Assembly: GCA_021811525.1 (NCBI GenBank)
Contig: JAJZOK010000143.1
Location: forward strand, 1-16,392
Direction: 5' to 3'
Source: Thermoplasmata archaeon
Lineage (GTDB): Archaea > Thermoplasmatota > Thermoplasmata > Thermoplasmatales > Thermoplasmataceae
Length of the DNA stretch: 16,392 nucleotides
Below, piece by piece: positions 7,220-14,358 of the stretch (positions are counted from its first letter, which is position 1; each line of letters opens with the position of its first letter). The position numbers and the translations under genes were made by a program. The notes under the pieces are model-generated. The model did no database searches and had not been told where the DNA came from. It saw nothing but the letters and a program-made list of their open reading frames with translations.

Positions 7220-8440
7220 CTACTCTGGTTTCTTGGCCCTCATTCTCTTTATTACTTCGTCTCCGAATTCAGAGCATTTGAGCGGCTTTATATTGAGTAC
7301 CCTTGCAAGATCCTGTGTTACCTTCTGGTCCCTGTAGGCAGACATTATTGCGCTTTCGAGGATATCAGCAGCCTCGATCCAGCCAAGGTGCCTGAGCATC
7401 ATTTCACCAGAAAGCATGAGGGAGGTGGGGTTCGCAACATCAAGGCCTGCATATTTGGGTGCGGTGCCGTGGACTGCCTCGAATATAGCATAGGCATCAC
7501 CGACGTTTCCTCCAGGAGCAAGGCCAAGCCCGCCAACCTGTGCTGCTAGCGCATCAGAAAGGTAGTCGCCATTCAGGTTTGTGGTCGCTATGACATCATA
7601 GTCCTCTGTCCTGGTAAGAACCTGCTGGAACATGTTGTCTGCTATCCTGTCCTTGACAATGACCTTTCCATCATATGAATCCGGGGATTTATTGTATTCC
7701 TCTTCCGTAACAGTGGTGTCCTTGAACTCGCTTGCAGCAAGCTCATATCCCCATTCCTTGAATGCGCCCTCTGTATACTTCATGATATTGCCCTTGTGTA
7801 CCAGGGTGACATTCTTTCTTTTGTTCTTGATGGCATATTCAATGGCCTTTCTCACAAGCCTCTGGGACTTGAACCTGCTGATAGGCTTGATTCCTATTCC
7901 GGTGTCGTCCGTGAGTGAGATCTCAAAATTATCTGAAAGGAATTTCCTTACCATGTGTGCTTCCGGAGAGTCGTATTTCCATTCTATTCCCACATAAAGG
8001 TCCTCAGTGTTTTCCCTGAAGACTACCATGTTCATTTTCTCTGGCGCCTTTACAGGTGAAGGTACACCGGGGAAGAATTTCACAGGCCTGATATTTGCAT
8101 AGAGGTCAAAGTATTGCCTCAAGGTTACATTAAGGCTCCTGAACCCCTGGCCAATTGGTGTTGTGAGCGGGCCCTTGATTGATACAATGCACTTCTTGAG
8201 CTGGTCAAGTGATTCCTGCGGGAGATGTTTTCCCGTGGTTTCCATTGCCTCTTCGCCTGCCAGAACCTTCTCCCATACAATGTTCTTCTCACCGTTGTAT
8301 GCGATTTCCAGTGCTGCGTTAATAACAGCAATTGATGATTTTGTAATGTCAGGGCCAATTCCGTCTCCTTCGATGTAACCTATGGTAGGATTGCTTGGCA
8401 CATCGATACCCTGTCCGTCGACTATTTTGATGTAAGCCAT
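7220..8440 (-). CDS. icd: NADP-dependent isocitrate dehydrogenase
   Basis: This 406-aa enzyme decarboxylates isocitrate to 2-oxoglutarate in the TCA cycle. It is close to the E. coli Icd type. Substrate residues are visible in RSLNVTLRQYFDLYANIRP (101-119): S102, N104, R108 and R118. R142 follows in FRENTEDLYVGIEW, with Y149, and K216 in VHKGNIMKYTEG. The family signature NLNGDYLSDALAAQVGG (288-304) carries metal-binding aspartates. Cofactor residues K329-Y330 (HGTAPKYAG) and R380 match the NADP 2'-phosphate site of E. coli, while the position of E. coli Y391 is Q376. Length is normal. The 3' end faces the ALDH-like gene, 17 bp away. Confidence 0.96.
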   Translation of the reverse strand: MAYIKIVDGQGIDVPSNPTIGYIEGDGIGPDITKSSIAVINAALEIAYNGEKNIVWEKVLAGEEAMETTGKHLPQESLDQLKKCIVSIKGPLTTPIGQGFRSLNVTLRQYFDLYANIRPVKFFPGVPSPVKAPEKMNMVVFRENTEDLYVGIEWKYDSPEAHMVRKFLSDNFEISLTDDTGIGIKPISRFKSQRLVRKAIEYAIKNKRKNVTLVHKGNIMKYTEGAFKEWGYELAASEFKDTTVTEEEYNKSPDSYDGKVIVKDRIADNMFQQVLTRTEDYDVIATTNLNGDYLSDALAAQVGGLGLAPGGNVGDAYAIFEAVHGTAPKYAGLDVANPTSLMLSGEMMLRHLGWIEAADILESAIMSAYRDQKVTQDLARVLNIKPLKCSEFGDEVIKRMRAKKPE

Positions 8441-8487
8441 GGTATCAAACCTGTAATTTGCTTGAGGGTCTTATACTTTCTATTATC

Positions 8488-8497
8488 TTTTATATAA
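8488..8497 (-). promoter_or_regulatory. TATA box of icd
   Basis: On the minus strand the sequence reads TTATATAAAA. It predicts a start near 8467 and a leader of about 27 nt, with an AGGT shortly before the ATG. A second AT-rich element at 8469-8479 could give a shorter leader. The core is nearly self-complementary, so it could also serve rightward transcription. Confidence 0.5.
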
Positions 8498-8513
8498 CCA
8501 GGCTTAGGTCATA

Positions 8514-8588
8514 ATGGTTAAAAATCAGTTTATTCGCATCAAGGCAGGCAGAAATGTTATTAGGATAGATACCATAAAACTTGAGTGA
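8514..8588 (+). CDS. Possible 24-codon micro-ORF in the icd-purA intergenic region
   Basis: ATG at 8514 to TGA at 8586-8588 encodes a basic 24-residue peptide beginning MVKNQFIRIKAG. It stands in the 263-bp gap upstream of purA. TATA-like elements lie just upstream. No family is recognised. The stop codon lies within a hairpin (8584-8609). It could be a leader peptide, a small protein or a chance reading frame. There is no strong ribosome-binding sequence, and confidence is low. Confidence 0.2.
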   Translation: MVKNQFIRIKAGRNVIRIDTIKLE

Positions 8589-8609
8589 ATACTACAACTG
8601 GCATTCACT
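8584..8609 (+). repeat. Inverted repeat / hairpin upstream of purA
   Basis: AGTGAAT (8584-8590) pairs with ATTCACT (8603-8609) around a 12-nt loop. A short T-rich run (TATTTTAG) follows. It could terminate a rightward transcript through the micro-ORF, or form a leader structure. The stem is only 7 bp, so significance is modest. Confidence 0.35.
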
Positions 8610-8650
8610 ATTTTAGCCATGAGATTGTTTTAGCGGTCGCCATAAAGTCA

Positions 8651-8665
8651 GGAAAACTGTTTTCC
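8651..8665. promoter_or_regulatory. Perfect 15-bp palindrome before purA, candidate operator
   Basis: GGAAAAC T GTTTTCC is a perfect inverted repeat with 7-bp arms around one base. It ends 38 bp before the purA ATG. TATA-like elements lie around it (8608-8615 and 8640-8646), so a dimeric regulator bound here could affect purA transcription. No regulator is identified. Confidence 0.4.
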
Positions 8666-8690
8666 CCCAACTGGAAGCCACTTCCCCCGA

Positions 8691-8694
8691 GGAG
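8691..8694 (+). promoter_or_regulatory. Ribosome binding site of purA
   Basis: GAGGAGTG at 8689-8696, core GGAG, ends about 7-9 nt before the ATG at 8704. It fixes the purA start and shows that this gene has a real 5' leader, unlike many neighbours. Confidence 0.65.
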
Positions 8695-8703
8695 TGTTCC
8701 AGC

Positions 8704-9999
8704 ATGATAGGGGCAGTCCTGGGACTCCAGTTCGGAGATGAGGGGAAGGGTAAGATATCAGACTTCCTGAGCGACAAGTTCCAGGTGGAAGTCAGGTTCA
8801 ATGGAGGGGCGAATGCTGGCCACACAGTGGTTGCAAACGGTGAAAAATACAAGTTCAGGCTTGTTCCCTCCGGATCCCTGAGGTGCGAAACCGTGATCCT
8901 TGGCAATGGAATGGTCATCGATCCCCACGCCCTTATTGATGAGATCAACAACCTCAAGTCTTCAAAATGCAGAGCCAAGATCAAGATCAGCAAGCTTGCC
9001 CATGTTGTAACGCCTATGCACAAGGAGCTGGACAAGAAAGAGGAAGAAGTGAGGTCAAAACTGAGCCTTGGCACAACCGCCCAGGGAATCGGCCCCACTT
9101 ATGAAGACAAGTATGCCAGGTCGGGCATCAGGATGACCGATCTCCAGAACCTTGATATTCTCAGGGAAAAAATCGAGATCATATACAGGATGAAGCTCAA
9201 CCTGCTTTCTGGTTCTGAGTTCTCTGATGCTGCAGCAAGGGAAAGGATTGCACAGGACCTACACAGGGCAGGCAAGGAGCTTGAACCGTCCCTTGAATAT
9301 ACGGAAGCCACAATTTATGACCTCTACAAGCAGGGCAAGAACATACTATTTGAGGGTGCGCAGGGAACGATGCTTGACATAGATTTCGGCATGTACCCGT
9401 TTGTAACTTCGTCCAACGCTCTAGCTGGGGCACTTTCACTTGGCGCTGGTTTCCCCTTCAGGAAAGTAGACTATGTCCTTGGCGTGGTCAAAGCATACAT
9501 GTCAAAGGTTGGAGCCGGGCCTTTCCCCACAGAGATCCAAGGCGCACAGGCAGATAAGCTGAGGGAGCTCGGCGGCGAGTACGGAACAGTAACCCGCAGG
9601 CCCAGAAGAGTAGGGTGGCTTGATCTTCCCATGCTCAAATACTCCATCAGGATGAATGATGTGGACGCAATTGCGCTCACCAGGCTTGACACGCTTGGAG
9701 AAATGGACACCATTAAGATATGCACTTCATACAAGAAAAACGGCAAGGAACTGAACTACATACCAAGGAGCTTCCAGGAACTTGAGGAACTGGAACTGAC
9801 CTTCATGGAAGTTGAATCATGGGGAAAACTGGACCCGGAAATCCTGAAGAAACATGATTATAACCTGCTGCCCCAGAAAATGAAGGACTATATCAGTCTC
9901 ATCGAGAATGAACTGAAAGTACCAGTGGAAGTCCTGTCCCTTGGAGAAGGCAGGGAAAACACCATCGTAACCCAGGAATCTAGGCTTAATTCCCTATGA
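8704..9999 (+). CDS. purA: Adenylosuccinate synthetase
   Basis: This 431-aa enzyme joins IMP and aspartate with GTP to make adenylosuccinate, the committed step to AMP. The N-terminal signature is LGLQFGDEGKGK (6-17) with catalytic D12. NGGANAGHTV (33-42) holds catalytic H40. IMP-binding GIGPTYEDKYARSGIR (128-143), FEGAQGTMLDIDFGMYPFVTSS (217-237, quoted in part as EGAQGTMLDID) and GTVTRRPRRVGWLDLP (294-309) are all intact. The length matches the bacterial-type enzyme rather than the short form of some hyperthermophilic archaea. The start is set by a strong GGAG sequence. The 3' end overlaps the opposite-strand exonuclease gene by 14 bp. Confidence 0.97.
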   Translation: MIGAVLGLQFGDEGKGKISDFLSDKFQVEVRFNGGANAGHTVVANGEKYKFRLVPSGSLRCETVILGNGMVIDPHALIDEINNLKSSKCRAKIKISKLAHVVTPMHKELDKKEEEVRSKLSLGTTAQGIGPTYEDKYARSGIRMTDLQNLDILREKIEIIYRMKLNLLSGSEFSDAAARERIAQDLHRAGKELEPSLEYTEATIYDLYKQGKNILFEGAQGTMLDIDFGMYPFVTSSNALAGALSLGAGFPFRKVDYVLGVVKAYMSKVGAGPFPTEIQGAQADKLRELGGEYGTVTRRPRRVGWLDLPMLKYSIRMNDVDAIALTRLDTLGEMDTIKICTSYKKNGKELNYIPRSFQELEELELTFMEVESWGKLDPEILKKHDYNLLPQKMKDYISLIENELKVPVEVLSLGEGRENTIVTQESRLNSL

Positions 10000-10798
10000 C
10001 CATGCGTATTGGCGCATGGTCCGATCCTGGTACATCCTGAAGTATGTCTGATGAAGCAACCCGATCCTTTATCTCAGAAGAAACCACAAAATAATCTATT
10101 CTCCACCCAATATTCCTGGCCCTTGCATTGAACCTGTAAGACCACCATGTGTACTGGCCCGCTTCGCTGTTGAATATACGGAAAGTATCCACATATCCAT
10201 GATCCAGGAACTCTGTAAACCATTGCCTTTCTTCCCTGGTAAAGCCTGCATTGTGCTCATTGTCCTTGGGCCTTGCAATGTCAATCTCCCTGTGCGCAAC
10301 GTTCATGTCGCCGCAGATAACCACAGGCTTTGTCTTCCTGAGATTTTCCAGCAACTGAAGAACCCTATTGTTGAACTCCAGCTTGTAATCAAGCCTGTTG
10401 AGTTCTCTCTGGGAGTTCGGGAAGTATATGTTCAGGAACCAGAAATCCTGGAGCTCTATGCCAAGCACCCTGCCCTCTTTTTCATCACCTGATTCGCCAA
10501 AGCCTGCAAAATGCGACAGGGGCTTGAGTCTTGTGATGATAAGGGTCCCGCTGTAACCTTTTCTCTCTGCCGGGTTCGCATATGCCCTGTAACCTTTGCC
10601 TGTCAGCTCCATTGGCATCTGGAAGTCATGGTTCTTGACTTCCTGGAATGCATATATGTCCGCATCCTCCTTCAGTATGAAGTCAAGGAGGCCGTTCCTG
10701 AAGGCTGCCCTGATTCCATTGACATTCCAGGAAATTAGCTTAATTGGCAATAATAGTGCATTGGCTCTGAAGCCAATAATCTTTCTTTTCCCGCCCAT
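9986..10798 (-). CDS. xthA: Exonuclease III / AP endonuclease family protein
   Basis: This 270-aa Mg-dependent nuclease should act in base-excision repair, cutting at abasic sites and trimming 3' ends. The ExoIII motifs occur in order: [12 protein letters not shown] (21-32) with N27, FQEVK (51-55) with E53, Y125 in [23 protein letters not shown] (163-178) with D164 and N166, [10 protein letters not shown] (185-194), YTWWSYR (216-222) and the catalytic GSDHAPI (258-264). The ATG at 10798 gives about 19 residues before the point where most family members begin (near K20). A TTG at codon 17 would give a standard N-terminus, so the start is uncertain. It overlaps the end of purA by 14 bp and is divergent from hutU. 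Confidence 0.93.
   Translation of the reverse strand: MGGKRKIIGFRANALLLPIKLISWNVNGIRAAFRNGLLDFILKEDADIYAFQEVKNHDFQMPMELTGKGYRAYANPAERKGYSGTLIITRLKPLSHFAGFGESGDEKEGRVLGIELQDFWFLNIYFPNSQRELNRLDYKLEFNNRVLQLLENLRKTKPVVICGDMNVAHREIDIARPKDNEHNAGFTREERQWFTEFLDHGYVDTFRIFNSEAGQYTWWSYRFNARARNIGWRIDYFVVSSEIKDRVASSDILQDVPGSDHAPIRMVIGN
9998..10021. repeat. 9-bp perfect hairpin at the purA / xthA overlap
   Basis: GACCATGCG (9998-10006) and CGCATGGTC (10013-10021) form a perfect stem with a 6-nt loop. It begins on the purA stop codon and lies inside the xthA codons for the conserved DHAPIRMV. No T-run follows, so it is not a typical archaeal terminator, but it could mark the 3' end of purA mRNA or simply reflect codon choice. 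Confidence 0.5.
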
Positions 10799-10842
10799 GG
10801 AAAAGATTAATCATGATTTTAGGCATGGGCAGGTTGATAAGA

Positions 10843-12528
10843 ATGGAGTCCGCAGAAAGCAAATCGCAAGGGAAGAGAGTCGTAAAAGCTCCACGGGGAA
10901 AAGAGATCAGTTGCCGTGGCTGGGGGCAGGAAGCGGCTCTTAGGCTTTTGATGAATAACCTTGACCCGGAAGTGGCCAAGGATCCCGACAATCTTATTGT
11001 TTATGGTGGAAAGGGAAAAGCAGCCAGAAACTGGCAATGCTTTGATGAAATTACAAACATGCTCAGGGAACTGTACAATGACGAGACGCTTCTCATTCAG
11101 TCAGGAAAGCCTGTAGGGGCATTCAAGACCACTAAGTATGCACCAAGGGTTCTCATTGTAAATGCACAGATCGTTCCAAGATGGGCTACAGATGACATAT
11201 TCTGGGAGCTGGAGAAAAAGGGGCTGACCATGTTCGGCCAGATGACTGCCGGAAGCTGGATTTATATAGGAACCCAGGGAATACTGCAGGGAACTTATGA
11301 AACACTGGCTGCAATAGGAACCAAGGAGTTCAACCAGGAAGGCCTTAAGGGAAAATGGATCCTTTCTTCCGGACTGGGAGAGATGGGTGGTGCCCAGCCG
11401 CTTGCAATAACAATGAATGACGGTGTGGGAATAATAGTTGAAGTTGACAGGACGAAGATAGACCGCAGGATCAACGGGAAGTATCTGGATACCTGGGTCG
11501 ATAACCTCGAAGAAGCGCTGAAACTGAAGGATAATGCCATAAAAGAAGGAAAGGCACTGTCAATAGGGCTCCTTGGAAATGCCGCAACCATTTACCCTGA
11601 GATTCAGAAGAAGGGAATAATACCGGACATAATCACAGACCAGACCGCTGCACATGACATCAATGTGGGTTACATACCGGAAGGTTACAGCGTCCAGGAG
11701 GCCGAAGCATTCAGGGAGAAAGACCCAGAAGCATACAGGAAAGCTGTTTACCAGTCAATAGTGAAGGAAGTAAAATCCATGATCTGGTTCAAGGAGAAGG
11801 GCTCCAAGGTCTTTGACTATGGGAACAACTTGAGGACAAGGGCCATGGAAGGAGGCCTTCAGAATGCATTTGACATTCCCGGTTACGTTCCCGGGTACAT
11901 CAGGGACCTGTTTGCCGTAGGTTCGGGCCCGTTCAGGTGGGTTGCACTCAGTGGCGACCCTGAGGACATTTACAAGATCGATGAGGCCATCATAGCTAAC
12001 TTCGGGTACGACGAGCACCTTGTAAAGTGGCTGAAGCTGGCTAGGGAAAAGGTGAAGTTCCAGGGCCTCCCTGCAAGGATTTGCTACGCTGGTTACGGCC
12101 TCAGGGAGAAGATCGGGCTACTCATCAATGACATGGTGAAGAAGAAGGTACTCTCTGCACCAGTTGCAATCGGAAGGGACCACCACGACACCGGATCAGT
12201 TGCCTCTCCGTACAGGGAAACAGAAGGCATGCTTGACGGCAGCGATGCAATTGCCGACTGGCCTATCCTCAATGCATTGCTCAATGCATCCTCTGGCGCC
12301 ACCTGGGTATCAGTACACCATGGAGGAGGAACAGGAATAGGAAACGCAATCCACTCAGGTTTCGTCATGGTTGCGGACGGGACTGATGAGGCTGCGGAGA
12401 AGATCACAAGGGTACTGAACGCTGACCCCGGAATCGGCGTCATCAGGCATGCGGATGCGGGATACAAGAGTTCAAAGAGCTTGATACTCAAGGGAACAAA
12501 ATTCAAGGTCCCTTATTTCCAGGAGTAA
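10843..12528 (+). CDS. hutU: Urocanate hydratase (urocanase)
   Basis: This roughly 561-aa NAD-dependent enzyme converts urocanate to imidazolone propionate, step two of histidine breakdown. Conserved blocks (numbered from the chosen start) are [13 protein letters not shown] (15-27), MNNLDPEVA (37-45), [11 protein letters not shown] (54-64), QSGKPVG (86-92), [16 protein letters not shown] (132-147), GLLGNAA (242-248), TDQTAAHD (265-272), FDYGNN (324-329), [12 protein letters not shown] (366-377), the catalytic region LPARICYAG (409-417) with C414, [13 protein letters not shown] (444-456) and HHGGGTGIG (492-500). The ATG at 10843 is preferred because AGGTTGAT lies 8 nt before it and the N-terminus fits the family; the in-frame ATG at 10813 would add 10 residues. 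No hutH, hutI or later hut gene is in the window. Confidence 0.97.
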   Translation: MESAESKSQGKRVVKAPRGKEISCRGWGQEAALRLLMNNLDPEVAKDPDNLIVYGGKGKAARNWQCFDEITNMLRELYNDETLLIQSGKPVGAFKTTKYAPRVLIVNAQIVPRWATDDIFWELEKKGLTMFGQMTAGSWIYIGTQGILQGTYETLAAIGTKEFNQEGLKGKWILSSGLGEMGGAQPLAITMNDGVGIIVEVDRTKIDRRINGKYLDTWVDNLEEALKLKDNAIKEGKALSIGLLGNAATIYPEIQKKGIIPDIITDQTAAHDINVGYIPEGYSVQEAEAFREKDPEAYRKAVYQSIVKEVKSMIWFKEKGSKVFDYGNNLRTRAMEGGLQNAFDIPGYVPGYIRDLFAVGSGPFRWVALSGDPEDIYKIDEAIIANFGYDEHLVKWLKLAREKVKFQGLPARICYAGYGLREKIGLLINDMVKKKVLSAPVAIGRDHHDTGSVASPYRETEGMLDGSDAIADWPILNALLNASSGATWVSVHHGGGTGIGNAIHSGFVMVADGTDEAAEKITRVLNADPGIGVIRHADAGYKSSKSLILKGTKFKVPYFQE

Positions 12529-12538
12529 AAGATAAACG

Positions 12539-12580
12539 GCACCTGATTTCCGGGTGCTTCTATTTCCAATAAATTTTTCC
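12539..12580 (+). terminator. Weak hairpin plus T-rich tracts after hutU
   Basis: GCACC (12539-12543) can pair with GGTGC (12553-12557) over a 9-nt loop. T-rich tracts TTCTATTT and ATTTTTCCC follow. T-tracts are the usual archaeal termination signal, so this is a plausible hutU terminator. Confidence 0.4.
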
Positions 12581-12592
12581 CTTAAATCGGAG

Positions 12593-12898
12593 TCATCCCT
12601 TCCAGAGGCCCAAACCCAGCCCGATGAAGAAAACCACGATTGTAAACGATACAATCAGGGTACCGAAATGTACGGAAGAGGAATAGGCCATGACCTGCTG
12701 AACAATTGTTCCCAATGAAATATTTGGGACAAAAGTAAGCCCTAGGAAATAGGCTATCACCAGAGCCACCATTATAAGCACCACAGAAACAAATGCCTTC
12801 TTCAAGGCGAGCCCGAAAAGGAGCCCGTCTATGAACACCAGAATAATTGTTACCTCTGCGGCATATGGTGTGAGGAATGGCGGATAACTTAGAACCAT
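12593..12898 (-). CDS. Small hypothetical membrane protein, three predicted membrane segments
   Basis: This 101-aa protein is not recognised. It is very hydrophobic, with likely membrane segments near residues 15-31, 35-56 and 78-98. The N-terminal ten residues are short and proline-containing. The middle loop FVPNISLGTIVQQVMAYSSS would lie between segments 2 and 3. No cysteine, signal-peptidase site or catalytic motif stands out. The ATG is preceded by a near-perfect AAAGGAGG ribosome-binding sequence 5 nt upstream, which decides this frame over the longer overlapping frame on the same strand. A TATA-like ATATTTAAAT (12960-12951) would give a leader of about 30 nt. It is transcribed in the same direction as the MFS gene, 120 bp after it, probably from its own promoter. 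Confidence 0.8.
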   Translation of the reverse strand: MVLSYPPFLTPYAAEVTIILVFIDGLLFGLALKKAFVSVVLIMVALVIAYFLGLTFVPNISLGTIVQQVMAYSSSVHFGTLIVSFTIVVFFIGLGLGLWKG

Positions 12899-12903
12899 TG
12901 GTT

Positions 12904-12910
12904 TCCTCCT
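12904..12910 (-). promoter_or_regulatory. Strong ribosome binding site of the small membrane protein
   Basis: On the minus strand AAGGAGG ends 5 nt before the ATG at 12898. It is one of the two strongest such sites in the window; the other precedes the sufB-like gene. It supports the 101-aa reading frame as real. Confidence 0.7.
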
Positions 12911-12950
12911 TTATGGCTTTTAAACACTGAGTGTGCCTATGATTACAATG

Positions 12951-12960
12951 ATTTAAATAT
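12951..12960 (-). promoter_or_regulatory. TATA box of the small membrane protein gene
   Basis: The minus strand reads ATATTTAAAT. Initiation would fall about at 12929, which leaves the ribosome-binding sequence inside the leader. A second AT-rich GTTTAAAAG at 12918-12926 is possible but would exclude that sequence. Confidence 0.45.
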
Positions 12961-13001
12961 TCGTCAGCCAGCCTTTCAAAAGGGAAGAAATTGGAAAATG
13001 C

Positions 13002-13017
13002 GGGTTCCGGGAAACCC
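13002..13017 (-). terminator. Short hairpin after the MFS transporter gene
   Basis: GGGTT and AACCC form a 5-bp stem with a 6-nt loop, starting 2 nt after the stop codon of the MFS gene. A short T-run (ATTTTCC) follows on the minus strand. It is a weak terminator candidate. Confidence 0.35.
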
Positions 13018-13018
13018 A

Positions 13019-14218
13019 TCATGCCTGGCTTGCAGGCACCTCCTGTTTTCCTCCCCTGGAATCCGAAGAAACCTTCAGGAAAAAAGACAGGATGAATCCA
13101 AGTGCCACAGCGCCAACTACAATGCCTACGCCAGGACCGTGGTTTCCGAGGAAATATGGTCCGAGCAAGGTTGGTATAAAGGCCACACCAAGGTTGGTTG
13201 CAACGCTGTACATTGATGTTGCGAAACCTGCCTGTGCAGGATCCGGTGAATATCTCGTGGTTGATGTCATAGCCATTGACCAGTATGCGTTTCCGAAGAA
13301 CCCGAACATGAAGAATGCAGCCATGAGGACTCCATAGTTGCCGGAATACGCCAGCCCGTACCCAAGAAGTGCCATGGACAGCATAGCTACCAGTGAGGTG
13401 GCGATCATGCCCGTTCTGACCCTTCTCAAGATCTCGAATACGGGCGGAAGTATAATGGCCCCAAGGGCAGAACCGAGGAAGGAAAGCCCTGTGAGGACCC
13501 CTGAATAGGATTCGGCATTGGCCTTTAGTGTGGGGAATGCCCCCAGTGCAACTGCAGCTATTCCTCCAAACATGACGGAAAACGAGGAAATAATGAGGCC
13601 AACATACCAGTTCTTGAACATTCCTGCCTTGAATACCCCCCTGAGGGAACGCCCGGCGTAATCTGCAGGGTATTTCTTTGTCACAAGGGGCAGGGAAACA
13701 AGTGCGAGAAGTGAGAAACCTGCATCCAGGAGGAATACATTCCTTACCGAACCCAGTGAAACAAGAATGGAATGTGTAAAGAAGGCGCCCGCAGACATTC
13801 CCAGGAAAAGAATTCCCACGCTTATGCCCACAATCATATGGCTTCTTTCCCTGCTAATGGACTGGGCAAGGGATCCTACTGGGCCAAGGGCCAGTGGGTA
13901 TGCAATTGCAGCTATGATCTGTGCTGCGAGCAGAAAATCATAATTAGGAGAGAACGCCCTCATAAATAAGCCAAGGCTTGATATTACCGCGGCAGAAACC
14001 AGTGAAACGGATACGGAAAATCGTGCAGACAGGTAACCTGAGGCAAGAGCAAAAACGACCATGGTGTATCCGTATATTGATATGAGGAGCGTGATGGATG
14101 AAAGCCCGACTGAAAATTGCGAGATGAGGCTTGGCACCAGTGGAGCCAGTGAGAACCATCCAAATCCAATAGTGAAGTTCAGGATCCAATATGGAACCAG
14201 ATAGGCTGTTCTGTTCAT
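13019..14218 (-). CDS. Major facilitator superfamily transporter
   Basis: This 399-aa protein has about twelve hydrophobic segments, roughly at 7-27, 43-62, 71-88, 95-115, 128-147, 159-180, 203-225, 239-260, 270-290, 295-316, 333-356 and 362-382. The loop between segments 2 and 3 reads GYLSARFS (61-68), a degenerate MFS motif A. The central loop (about 180-202) is short. Length is typical of small-molecule MFS carriers. The C-terminus is short and hydrophilic. The substrate cannot be assigned: sugar, acid and drug carriers all fit. The ATG at 14218 lies about 24 bp from the centre of an AT-rich TATA element, implying a leaderless message. Downstream is the small membrane protein. Confidence 0.88.
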   Translation of the reverse strand: MNRTAYLVPYWILNFTIGFGWFSLAPLVPSLISQFSVGLSSITLLISIYGYTMVVFALASGYLSARFSVSVSLVSAAVISSLGLFMRAFSPNYDFLLAAQIIAAIAYPLALGPVGSLAQSISRERSHMIVGISVGILFLGMSAGAFFTHSILVSLGSVRNVFLLDAGFSLLALVSLPLVTKKYPADYAGRSLRGVFKAGMFKNWYVGLIISSFSVMFGGIAAVALGAFPTLKANAESYSGVLTGLSFLGSALGAIILPPVFEILRRVRTGMIATSLVAMLSMALLGYGLAYSGNYGVLMAAFFMFGFFGNAYWSMAMTSTTRYSPDPAQAGFATSMYSVATNLGVAFIPTLLGPYFLGNHGPGVGIVVGAVALGFILSFFLKVSSDSRGGKQEVPASQA

Positions 14219-14234
14219 TTAAACGGTTAAGGTT

Positions 14235-14246
14235 AATATTAATAAG
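14235..14246 (-). promoter_or_regulatory. TATA box of the MFS gene with tandem GGTTAA repeats nearby
   Basis: The minus strand reads CTTATTAATATT. Initiation would fall at the ATG itself. Between it and the start codon, two tandem GGTTAA hexamers (14225-14236, plus-strand reading) overlap the expected initiation region and could be a regulator site. Confidence 0.4.
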
Positions 14247-14325
14247 AATTTATCCCGGGAAATGCGTCGTTGAAGAATATTATAATGCAATATAGTATTT
14301 TATATCCCCATATAGTCCTGCAAAC

Positions 14326-14334
14326 AAATATTAA
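14326..14334 (+). promoter_or_regulatory. TATA box of the nucleotidyltransferase gene
   Basis: AAATATTAA at 14326-14334 predicts initiation near 14356, just before the GTG at 14359. Additional AT-rich elements lie at 14290-14306. Confidence 0.4.
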
Positions 14335-14358
14335 TGTGGTTAATTCCCATAATTGCCC

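Noticed and set aside
8514..8588. Faint resemblance of the micro-ORF peptide to the first strand of a LytTR DNA-binding domain.
   Set aside because: The match is only a handful of residues and the frame beyond the stop does not continue the domain, so a gene remnant cannot be supported.
8441..8703. Possible tRNA or other structured RNA gene in the largest intergenic gap.
   Set aside because: No cloverleaf, T-loop consensus or CCA-type acceptor pairing is visible; only short hairpins were found.
12582..13022. A 146-aa open frame on the minus strand covering the small membrane protein.
   Set aside because: It is rich in Cys, Arg, His and Asn with no membrane or family pattern, overlaps the 3' end of the MFS gene, and lacks a ribosome site. 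The 101-aa frame has a near-perfect ribosome site and strong hydrophobic periodicity.
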